Shown here one piece after another: positions 5,775-11,900 of a stretch of 12,027 nucleotides of DNA; positions within the stretch are counted from its first letter, which is position 1; each line of letters begins with the position of its first letter. Below the pieces are notes generated by a model. It searched no databases, was not told the origin of the DNA, and saw only the letters and a list, made by a program, of their open reading frames with translations. Both the position numbers and the translations under genes were made by a program. Origin of the DNA: CAZHGD01 sp964531735 (GTDB taxonomy: Bacteria; Armatimonadota; UBA10988); NCBI GenBank assembly GCA_964531735.1, contig CAZHGD010000210.1:1-12027 (forward strand). Direction: 5' to 3'.

Positions 5775-7742
5775 ATGCAACAGGCCTCGGAGGTCAAGGT
5801 CGGCATCTTCGTGGTGGCCGTGGCCGTGCTGGCGGTGTTCATTGCCACCAGCCTGAAGGGCGGCATCCGCGGGGCAACGCGTGCCTACGACTTCGAGATC
5901 TGGTTCGACCAGGCCCCCAGCATCGGCCGTGGCAGCCCGATCCGGCTGGCCGGCGTCGACATTGGCGAGGTGGTCGACAAAGACATCATCACGGTGGTCG
6001 AGACCACCGGTGTGCAGGGCGCCGCCGCCAGCGCCGCGCAGCCGTATGAACGGGTCGTCGAGTGGGCGGCGGGCACTGGCAGCAAGCAGGACTCGGCCAC
6101 GGTGGAAGTGTCGCGTGAGCCACTGTCGCAGGAGCAGAAGGACAGCTCGGAGGTGTTCCGCCGCGACCGCTCGGTGGCGCGGCTGCGGGTGCGCGTCCGG
6201 CGGCAGTACGAGCTGTTCTGTTACTACCGGTTCGAGATCGTCGGTGGCCTGGTGTTCGGTGACCGGCAGTTGAACGTCAGTGATGTCGGCCGCGACGGTC
6301 TGCCGATGTCGCCCGAGGCGCGGGGCGAGTCGATCCGTCAGCGGCGCCGCGATGGCTGGCGAGTGGCTGTCCTGGGCAAGGGTCCGGCCAACCTCGACGC
6401 CATCGTCAACAACGTCCAGCGGACGCTGGACGACGACACCGTGGCGCGAGCCAAGGCCATCGTGCGGAACGTGCAGGACACCAGCGAGAGCGCCAAGGCG
6501 CTGGTGCGCACGCTGCGCGACACGGTGGAGGCCAACCGCGGCAACGCCGACCGGACGATGGGCAACGTCGCCCGCGCCACCGAGGACGCGGCCAAGGTGA
6601 TGGAGCAGGCGCGCATCCATGCCAAGAGCATCTTGCAGAACGTCGAGCGCCTGACCGCAGTCGGTAAGCGCGTCGCCGAGCAGAACGAAGGCAAGTTCCA
6701 CCGCATCGTCGGCAACGTCGAAGGTACCACGGCCGCGCTGCAGCGGATGACGCGCAACAACGAGGCCAAGGTCGACCGCGCCATCGGTGACGTGGCCGCC
6801 ATTGCCCATGACGTGCGCGGCATGGTGGCGTCGAACCGTGACAACCTCGACAACATCGCCGCCAAGCTGTCGGCCGCGTCGGACGACGTGAAGGCCATTA
6901 CGGGTCAGTCGCGGCAGCAACTGCAGTCGATCCTGACCAAGGTGGACGACTCGGTCGGCCGCGTGCGCGACCTGCTGGCGCGCTCCGACGCCAAGCTGCA
7001 GGGCATCATCGACGACACGCGCGCCGTCATGGGCGACGCGCGCACGACCATGGGCGCGGTGCGGGAGTCGGTGGTGCCGCTGACCGGCAACCTGCGCGAG
7101 GCCGGCGAGCACCTGAACACCGCCAGCCGCAACGTGGCCGGCATGACCGGTGACCCGGCGACGCGCCAGATCCTGGCCAACGTCGAACGCGCCACCGCCG
7201 AGGCCCGCGAGTTGCTGGCCGACTTGCGCTCGCTGACCGGCGACCCGAAGCTCCAGGAGGACCTGCGCGCCACTACCCGGCATGTGCGCTCGGTGTCCGA
7301 GAAGCTCGACCACACCTTCGGCGGCGTGACCTCGCTCCAGCCATCCGGTTTTGTCGATGCCTACTACGGCACGCGCCGTGGGCTGTGGCATGCCGACGTG
7401 AACGGCTCGCTGCGGACGGGCAAGCGAACGTCGCTGCACTTCGGTCTGGACGACGTGACGCACCGCTCGGTGGTCAACGCGCAGCTCGGGCGGAGCCTGT
7501 TCGGCAGTGACCTGCGCGTGCGCTACGGGTTCTACCGTGGCCGCCTCGGTCTGGGCGCCGACTACACGGTCGACCCGCGAATGCGGTTCCGGGCCGACGT
7601 CTACGGCTTCGAGCACACGCGGTTCAACCTGAAGTTCACCTACCGCACGCCGTTTGGCGCTTCGGGGCTGGTGGGTGTGGACGACCTCACGCGGCGACCG
7701 GACTGGTTGTTCGGTCTGCAACTCGGGCGGGAGTGGCGGTGA
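5775..7742 (+). CDS. MCE (MlaD-type) protein with long helical repeat stalk and C-terminal beta-barrel-like domain
   Basis: Substrate-binding/tunnel subunit of the MlaEF transporter, 655 residues, far longer than E. coli MlaD (about 180). Order of parts: a membrane anchor (9-25) with a short cytoplasmic N-terminus; an MCE domain starting at YDFEIWFDQAPSIGRGSPIRLAGVDIGEVV (38-67) and resuming at VARLRVRVRRQY to the GGLVFGDRQL strand (134-168), interrupted by a charged insertion (about 77-133); a long alpha-helical region (about 205-515) containing eight 25-residue repeats in register (254-453); and a C-terminal segment (about 517-655) of alternating hydrophobic and polar strands with many Tyr, Phe and Arg, like an outer-membrane barrel. 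MCE proteins form rings or tubes that carry lipids. This architecture suggests a stalk reaching from inner to outer membrane. The GTG at 5772 is an alternative start. The stop overlaps rnhB as GTGA. Family assignment is firm; the bridge model is inference. Confidence 0.93.
   Translation: MQQASEVKVGIFVVAVAVLAVFIATSLKGGIRGATRAYDFEIWFDQAPSIGRGSPIRLAGVDIGEVVDKDIITVVETTGVQGAAASAAQPYERVVEWAAGTGSKQDSATVEVSREPLSQEQKDSSEVFRRDRSVARLRVRVRRQYELFCYYRFEIVGGLVFGDRQLNVSDVGRDGLPMSPEARGESIRQRRRDGWRVAVLGKGPANLDAIVNNVQRTLDDDTVARAKAIVRNVQDTSESAKALVRTLRDTVEANRGNADRTMGNVARATEDAAKVMEQARIHAKSILQNVERLTAVGKRVAEQNEGKFHRIVGNVEGTTAALQRMTRNNEAKVDRAIGDVAAIAHDVRGMVASNRDNLDNIAAKLSAASDDVKAITGQSRQQLQSILTKVDDSVGRVRDLLARSDAKLQGIIDDTRAVMGDARTTMGAVRESVVPLTGNLREAGEHLNTASRNVAGMTGDPATRQILANVERATAEARELLADLRSLTGDPKLQEDLRATTRHVRSVSEKLDHTFGGVTSLQPSGFVDAYYGTRRGLWHADVNGSLRTGKRTSLHFGLDDVTHRSVVNAQLGRSLFGSDLRVRYGFYRGRLGLGADYTVDPRMRFRADVYGFEHTRFNLKFTYRTPFGASGLVGVDDLTRRPDWLFGLQLGREWR
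6534..7133 (+). repeat. Eight in-register 75-bp (25-residue) degenerate coding repeats
   Basis: Within the MCE gene, residues 254-453 fall into eight units of exactly 25 residues starting at 254, 279, 304, 329, 354, 379, 404 and 429. Column 1 is mostly Asn or Ser, column 2 Arg, Glu or Asp, column 4 Asn, Lys, Gln, His or Ser, and columns 5, 8, 12 and 19 mostly hydrophobic. Columns 11-12 read NV in units 1-3, then DV, KL, KV, DT and NL. No insertion or deletion is needed across 600 bases. The DNA itself has diverged strongly, so this is an old protein-level repeat. The period of 25 equals about seven helical turns, fitting a long, nearly straight helix bundle. Confidence 0.85.
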
Positions 7743-8431
7743 GCGGCGGGCCCGACTGGCGCGACGTGCCGGGCCTCGCCGACGGCGCCCTGGTGGCCGG
7801 TTGCGACGAGGCCGGGCGGGGACCACTGGCCGGCCCGGTCGTGGCGGCCGCCGTCATCCTGCCCTATGGGCGTAGTCTGCCCGGTCTGGACGACTCCAAG
7901 AAGCTGTCGGCGACGCAGCGTGAGCGGTTGTACCGCCTGGTGCGGCAGGCGGCGGTGGCCGTCGGGGTGGGCCTGGCCTGGAGCGACGAGATCGACCGGG
8001 TGAACATCCTGCAGGCCAGCCTGCTGGCGATGCGGCGGTCGGTGGCCGCTTTGAGCGCTCGGCCGGAACTGGTGTTGGTCGATGGGAACCGCGAGGTCCC
8101 GGCACTCGGGCTGCCCCAACGAGCCCTCGTCAAAGGCGACGCCCGGTCGGCGCCCATCGCCGCCGCCGCCATCATCGCCAAGGTGACGCGCGACACCATC
8201 ATGGAGCGTCTCGACCGGCTGTATCCCGGCTATGGCCTGGCCGGTCACAAGGGCTACCCGTGCCCCGCGCACGTGGCAGCGCTGCGTGAGCTGGGGGCCT
8301 CGCCCATCCACCGGCGCAGTTTTGGTCCGGTGCGGGCGGTGCTGGAGGCGCCGCCGCCACTGCCGCCAGCGGCCTGCCGCGGCGGCCAGGCGGTGCAACT
8401 GGCGCTGTTCGAGGCCGACGATGTCGGATGA
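7739..8431 (+). CDS. rnhB: Ribonuclease HII
   Basis: Endonuclease that cuts the RNA strand of RNA-DNA hybrids and starts removal of single ribonucleotides misincorporated into DNA. It is 230 residues long, within the normal range. The hallmark GCDEAGRGPLAGPVVAAAV (21-39) supplies the first two metal ligands, Asp23 and Glu24. DDSKKLS (51-57), LVLVDGN (111-117, Asp115), KGD (132-134, probable fourth acidic residue) and IAAAAIIAKVTRD (140-152) follow, then YGLAGHKGYPCPAHVAAL and IHRRSFGPV. The tail (202-230) is Pro-rich and ends in a QLALFE-type motif seen in some homologues. I chose GTG 7739 because GGGAG lies 5 bases upstream and it overlaps the MCE stop as GTGA, the arrangement used by mlaF; GTG 7733 would add two residues. 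The pairing with yraN just downstream is common in many bacteria; its place after lipid-transport genes looks incidental. Confidence 0.97.
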   Translation: MSGGPDWRDVPGLADGALVAGCDEAGRGPLAGPVVAAAVILPYGRSLPGLDDSKKLSATQRERLYRLVRQAAVAVGVGLAWSDEIDRVNILQASLLAMRRSVAALSARPELVLVDGNREVPALGLPQRALVKGDARSAPIAAAAIIAKVTRDTIMERLDRLYPGYGLAGHKGYPCPAHVAALRELGASPIHRRSFGPVRAVLEAPPPLPPAACRGGQAVQLALFEADDVG

Positions 8432-8798
8432 CCCGCGCCACGAGCGCGGGCGGATCGCTGAGCGTCTGGCCGAACGCGAGCTGCGGCGGCGCGGGTACCG
8501 GATCGTCGAGCGCAACTGGCGCTGCCGGCTCGGTGAGATTGACCTGGTGGCCGAGCATGCGGGCGACCTGGTGGTGGTCGAGGTCAAGGCGCGCACGAGC
8601 GACCAGTTCGGCGGGCCTGAGGCGGCCGTCGACCGGGCCAAGCAGGCCCGCCTATCGCGCCTGCTGGATGCCTACCTGGCAACCGCCGGTCGCGGCGACG
8701 CCAACTGCCGATTCGACGTCGTGGCCTTGGTGGTGGACGAGCGGTGCCAAGTGAAGCGGTGCGACGTCTACCGCGATGCCTTTGAGTACCGAGAGTAG
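8421..8798 (+). CDS. yraN: YraN/UPF0102 endonuclease-like protein
   Basis: Small cytoplasmic protein of 125 residues, the typical family length. It has HERGRIAERLAERELRRRGY (7-26), NWRCRLGEIDLVA (32-44) and VVVEVKARTS (51-60): the Asp41 and Glu54-x-Lys56 arrangement of the PD-(D/E)xK nuclease fold. RFDVVAL (97-103) follows. The cellular role is not firmly established; members are often found beside rnhB and thought to act on nucleic acids. The ATG at 8421 is preceded by GAGG (8411-8414) at a spacing of 6 and overlaps the last 11 bases of rnhB in another frame, which matches the family's N-terminus. The next gene begins 3 bases after its stop. Confidence 0.95.
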   Translation: MSDDPRHERGRIAERLAERELRRRGYRIVERNWRCRLGEIDLVAEHAGDLVVVEVKARTSDQFGGPEAAVDRAKQARLSRLLDAYLATAGRGDANCRFDVVALVVDERCQVKRCDVYRDAFEYRE

Positions 8799-8801
8799 CG
8801 C

Positions 8802-10124
8802 ATGACGCGACGGACCGCGACGGCGTTCGTGCTGGTCCTGGCGGTGCTGCTGGCCGGCGGCTATGCCGCCCTGCGGCGCTGGCATCCCGGCTTGGCGCGC
8901 CGCATCGCCGTCGAGCGGCTGCGGCGCGGTGACCACCGCGGCGGCCTGGTGCGCCTGATGGCCTATGCGCGGCGCTTCCCGGTGCACGCGCAACGTCAGG
9001 GGCCGGTCGAGATCGGCCGCCCGCTGCGGCTCCGTGCCGAGCCGGTGCCCTATGGCCTGCGGCTGTCGGCGCCGGCCTTGCCGCCGCCGGCGGCGACCGC
9101 GCCCGATAGCGAAGTGAAGGGGGGCCCGCGGCTGCCCGCGGGCGAGGTGGTCAGCGGCCCGGTGTGGCTCGACGCCGACCGGCTGGTCTACGCGGCCCGC
9201 CGGCCGGACCAACCATGGGAGATGGTGCTGCTCGTGGTGCCGGAGTGGTCGCGCCAGGCGCTGGGTGTGCCGGTGACCGAACACTACACCGCCACCTTCG
9301 AGGCCGCGGCGGTGCTGGCCACCAGCGCCCGAGCGAAGCCCGCGGTGACGCTGCGGCCCGACCTGGGCGGCGCCACACAGCCGCGGCTGCTGGCGGTGTC
9401 GCCCGATGGCAGTTGGCTGATCTTCCGCGCCGTGTCGTCCAGCTCGCCGCCGAACGAGCTGTGGCGGTGTCGGCCGGACGGGACCGATCCGCTGCGCCTG
9501 GGCGCGCTCCAGCGGGCCTGCGGCGCGGTGACGTTCGCGCCGGACGGGTCGAAGCTGGCGTTCTTCGACGGTCCGCGGTTGTGCGTGGTGGGGCTGGCCG
9601 ACACGCAGCCACGGGTGCTCCGGACCCACGACGCGGCGGCCGTGCTGCAACCGGCCGCGCCGGCCTGGTCGCCCGACGGGCAGGCGTTGGCCTATGGCGT
9701 CAGCAGCGGCCGCACCTGGCAGACCGTGACGTGTCCGCTGAAGACGCCACAGGCCGCCGACGAGCGTCCGCGTCTGTATGCGCTCGAAGCGCTGACGCTG
9801 GCCTCACCAACGTTCCTGGTCCAGTCGCTGCGCGAGCCGGATCAGGCCCGGTGGAGCGTCTCGCTCCGCGCGGCCGACGACGCTTTCACCTCGCGCGTGC
9901 TCTGCCGCGATGGGCGCTACGCGAGCCTGGCGCCGGGTGGGCAGCGCTTGGCCTGGCGGCTGCCGGGCCGGTTGGTGGTGGCCTGGTTCGACGGCCCGCT
10001 GGCCGACCTCAGTGCCGGGCGGCTACCAACAGAAACGCTCCCAGAGCGGCCAACAGGGCCGCCAGCGCCAGCTTCGCCGGCACCACCCGCCGCTGCGCCC
10101 AAGCGGCCATCGACCCCGTTGTGA
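8802..10124 (+). CDS. Membrane-anchored PD40/TolB-like beta-propeller protein
   Basis: This 440-residue protein has an N-terminal basic-hydrophobic anchor (MTRRTATAFVLVLAVLLAGG) that lacks a lipobox Cys, so it is probably a signal anchor with the rest in the periplasm. After a basic region and a Pro/Ala linker (about 90-112) come propeller repeats with the PD40 motif: VSPDGSWLIFRA (199-210), FAPDGSKLAFFDG (245-257), WSPDGQALAYGV (289-300) and a degenerate LAPGGQRLAWRL (376-387). More blades with weaker motifs are likely at 118-180 and 395-402. No peptidase or other catalytic domain follows, so it may be a binding or scaffold protein, as TolB is; the partner is unknown. The tail (410-440) is Pro/Ala-rich and lies in the 116 bp where this gene overlaps the convergent DsbD-like gene. 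It starts 3 bases after yraN and is probably the last gene of the operon. Confidence 0.88.
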   Translation: MTRRTATAFVLVLAVLLAGGYAALRRWHPGLARRIAVERLRRGDHRGGLVRLMAYARRFPVHAQRQGPVEIGRPLRLRAEPVPYGLRLSAPALPPPAATAPDSEVKGGPRLPAGEVVSGPVWLDADRLVYAARRPDQPWEMVLLVVPEWSRQALGVPVTEHYTATFEAAAVLATSARAKPAVTLRPDLGGATQPRLLAVSPDGSWLIFRAVSSSSPPNELWRCRPDGTDPLRLGALQRACGAVTFAPDGSKLAFFDGPRLCVVGLADTQPRVLRTHDAAAVLQPAAPAWSPDGQALAYGVSSGRTWQTVTCPLKTPQAADERPRLYALEALTLASPTFLVQSLREPDQARWSVSLRAADDAFTSRVLCRDGRYASLAPGGQRLAWRLPGRLVVAWFDGPLADLSAGRLPTETLPERPTGPPAPASPAPPAAAPKRPSTPL

Positions 10125-11541
10125 GGCCGCCGCAGGCGAGCGCCAGGATGGCCACCATCGGCCCCACGAAGCCGACGTTGTAGATCGCGAGCAGCGCCAA
10201 GGCGCGAGTCTTTGCGGCGGGCACCTGGGCCACCGCCGCCAGGACCGGCAGGTAGGTCTGACCGGTACAGACCGCCTCCAGCAGTGTGACCAGCACGCCG
10301 GCGACCAGTGCACCGGTGATGATCAGCGGGCGGGCCAGGTTCTCGCGGAGCACGGCATGGGCCGCCTGCTTCCAGCGTGGCGGCATCTGCGAGGTGAGTT
10401 CGCGGGTGGCGCCGCCGCGCCGCAGGTGGACCACGTCGCGCACCTGCAGCCCGGCGAAGGCCAGCGACACCAGCCCGATGGTGACGTTCACCAGCCGAAT
10501 CAGCACCAGGCGGTTGCCGAACCAGGCAAGTGACCGCAGGATGCCGAGGCCGATCAGGAAGTAGGTGACATAGACCGCCAGCGTGTAGCTGACGCCGACG
10601 GCGAGCAGCGTGCCGCGCTGGTGGCCGAGGCGGCTGAGGAGCGCGATCAGGAAGATGGCCGTGGCGATGGCGCACGGGTTGAGGCCGTCGAGCAGACCCG
10701 CGGCGAGTAGCGCCGGCCCGGTGAAGCGCTGCAGGCGAGTCTGCGCCCAGCTCAGCGTGCCGGCCGGTCCGGCGACGTCGCCGGTGGCGACGGCCATCGG
10801 CGGCGGTGGGGTGGGGTGTTGCAGCTCCTGCCGGATCAGCGACCGGAGCTGCTGCTCGATGCGCACGCCGCCGACCAGGGCCGTGGCGCCTAGGAACACC
10901 TGGGTGCTGGCGATCTCCTTGACCTGGTACTGCGTTCGGTAGAGCTCGAGGAGCTTCAGTTGGGCCACGTCGGTGGTGTCGTGCATCTCGATGGTCAGGG
11001 CCGACGCGGCGAACTCTTTCTGGGTGGGCAGGACGACCTCGTTGAGCGTCGTCTGGCACTTGCCGCAGGCCTGGCTGTAGAAGAAGTGCGCCACGACCGG
11101 CTGGTCGCCCGGTCGCGGCTGGTAGGGCGGGCGCTCAGGCGCGCGGCGTTGCGCCGGCTCGTTCTTCAGCCGCAAGTTGATCGGGATGTTCAAGCGGTCC
11201 TGGGCGGAGTCGAGTTGCAGGACGACGGCGGCCTTGAAGGGCTCGATGCCGGGCGTGCGCTGGCCGGGGAAAGCGCGGATGACGGCTTCGAGCGTCAGCG
11301 ACTCGCCGGGATCGAGACTGGCCCGGGGCAGGGCCACGTTGAGGCCGGCAGTGCCGGAGGCCGACAGGATGCGCACGGTCGAGTCGCCGTTGTTGGTGAC
11401 CTCGAAGCGCATGGTGACCGGTGGCACGGGTGGCACCGGATCGGGCGGTGACCAGTCGGGCGGATCGGCCACCACCTCGGCGAACGCCGAAGCGATGGCC
11501 AGGTTCAACCAGACCAGAGCCGTCCACACCGCACGCTGCAT
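10009..11541 (-). CDS. DUF1573-like / thioredoxin-like / CcdA-DsbD-type transmembrane fusion
   Basis: Envelope thiol-redox protein of 510 residues. A signal peptide (1-21, ending ASAFA) exports residues 22-270. Residues about 43-126 form an Ig-like domain resembling DUF1573 (FEVTNNGDSTVRILSASG, then LDPGESLTL). Residues about 148-240 form a thioredoxin-like domain with the active site C159-GK-C162 in FYSQACGKCQ; where thioredoxins have a cis-Pro there is STQVFLG, without Pro. Residues about 273-510 are a CcdA/DsbD-type membrane domain with its two cysteines, GLNPCAIAT (Cys290) and EAVCTGQTYLPVL (Cys425), and about six helices. DsbD-type proteins move electrons from cytoplasmic thioredoxin across the membrane; here the outside acceptor would be the fused domain. 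ATG 11541 has AGGA 7 bases upstream on the minus strand. The last 38 codons overlap the convergent propeller gene. The substrate (cytochrome c maturation, peroxidase or a general reductase) cannot be told. Confidence 0.93.
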   Translation of the reverse strand: MQRAVWTALVWLNLAIASAFAEVVADPPDWSPPDPVPPVPPVTMRFEVTNNGDSTVRILSASGTAGLNVALPRASLDPGESLTLEAVIRAFPGQRTPGIEPFKAAVVLQLDSAQDRLNIPINLRLKNEPAQRRAPERPPYQPRPGDQPVVAHFFYSQACGKCQTTLNEVVLPTQKEFAASALTIEMHDTTDVAQLKLLELYRTQYQVKEIASTQVFLGATALVGGVRIEQQLRSLIRQELQHPTPPPPMAVATGDVAGPAGTLSWAQTRLQRFTGPALLAAGLLDGLNPCAIATAIFLIALLSRLGHQRGTLLAVGVSYTLAVYVTYFLIGLGILRSLAWFGNRLVLIRLVNVTIGLVSLAFAGLQVRDVVHLRRGGATRELTSQMPPRWKQAAHAVLRENLARPLIITGALVAGVLVTLLEAVCTGQTYLPVLAAVAQVPAAKTRALALLAIYNVGFVGPMVAILALACGGLTTGSMAAWAQRRVVPAKLALAALLAALGAFLLVAARH

Positions 11542-11622
11542 GTCGCCATCCTAGCCGAGTTCTAGCATAGCGCGTCAGCTCGCGTCCGGACTCGCAGTCG
11601 TGCGGGGAGCGCCCCCAAACTG

Positions 11623-11660
11623 CCGACGCCGGCGGTGCTCGACCACACCGCCGGCGTCGG
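11623..11660. other. Perfect 15-bp inverted repeat with 8-base loop
   Basis: CCGACGCCGGCGGTG (11623-11637) pairs perfectly with 11646-11660 around the loop CTCGACCA. On the minus strand it is followed by CAGTTTGGGGG, on the plus strand by TTGGAGAG, so neither side has a real U-tract. It lies 82 bases upstream of the DsbD-like start codon and could fold in that gene's leader RNA, or be a weak terminator or protein-binding site. Confidence 0.7.
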
Positions 11661-11772
11661 TTGGAGAGGAAGGCCTCACCTGGAGATGCCTACTAGCCAT
11701 ACGGCGAGCCAGCACCGCGCGCTTGTGCGCGGCATCCGACTCGCGTCCAGTATCTGTTACGACACGGCGGCC

Positions 11773-11814
11773 ACCGATGTTCACTGCGCTTGACAAATTC
11801 GTGGACCGATGTTC
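11773..11814 (+). repeat. 10-bp direct repeat, copies 32 bp apart
   Basis: ACCGATGTTC occurs at 11773-11782 and 11805-11814. The 32-bp centre-to-centre distance is about three helical turns, as expected of two binding sites on one face of DNA. TTGACA (11790-11795) lies between them, but no -10 box follows at 16-18 bases. A regulatory role is a guess. Confidence 0.4.
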
Positions 11815-11841
11815 TCGCCCGTTGTGCGATCGGGCCGCCCA

Positions 11842-11885
11842 ACGCCGACACCAGGCCGAGGCTGGCCTCGGCCTGGTGTCGGTGT
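11842..11885 (-). terminator. Hairpin terminator of the minus-strand gene entering from the right
   Basis: A 17-bp perfect stem, CCGACACCAGGCCGAGG (11845-11861) with 11866-11882, has a 4-base loop; with one G-U pair it extends to 20 bp (11842-11885). It begins 15 bases after the TAG of the minus-strand partial gene, the usual place for an intrinsic terminator. The minus-strand tail is CGTTGGG, short of U; the plus-strand tail (TGTCTTCC) is more U-rich, so it may also work in the other direction. Confidence 0.65.
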
Positions 11886-11900
11886 CTTCCTGCCGGGGTG

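Larger units (their letters stand above)
11542..11900. other. Intergenic region (359 bp) upstream of the minus-strand DsbD-like gene
   Basis: No convincing gene is seen; the ORFs here lack ribosome-binding sites and recognisable motifs. The region must hold the promoter of the DsbD-like gene (minus strand) and the end of the gene entering from the right. It contains two perfect GC-rich hairpins, a smaller one (CCGCGC/GCGCGG, 11715-11732), and a 10-bp direct repeat around a TTGACA. I could not identify a clear -35/-10 pair on the minus strand, nor a tRNA or a riboswitch I recognise. Confidence 0.7.

Noticed and set aside
5541..7826. 761-codon minus-strand ORF opposite the MCE gene
   Set aside because: It spans parts of three recognised genes and has shadow composition; its repeats mirror those of the MCE gene.
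9917..11059. 380-codon minus-strand ORF overlapping the DsbD-like gene in another frame
   Set aside because: Arg/Pro/Ala/His-rich shadow; the other frame carries a signal peptide, CxxC and the DsbD cysteines.
11661..11760. Possible riboswitch (GGAGAGGAAGGCC...) upstream of the DsbD-like gene
   Set aside because: I compared it mentally with glycine and cyclic-di-GMP riboswitch cores and found no matching conserved bases.
11790..11818. TTGACA as a plus-strand promoter
   Set aside because: A perfect -35 hexamer, but nothing like TATAAT lies 16-18 bases downstream and no plus-strand gene follows in the window.
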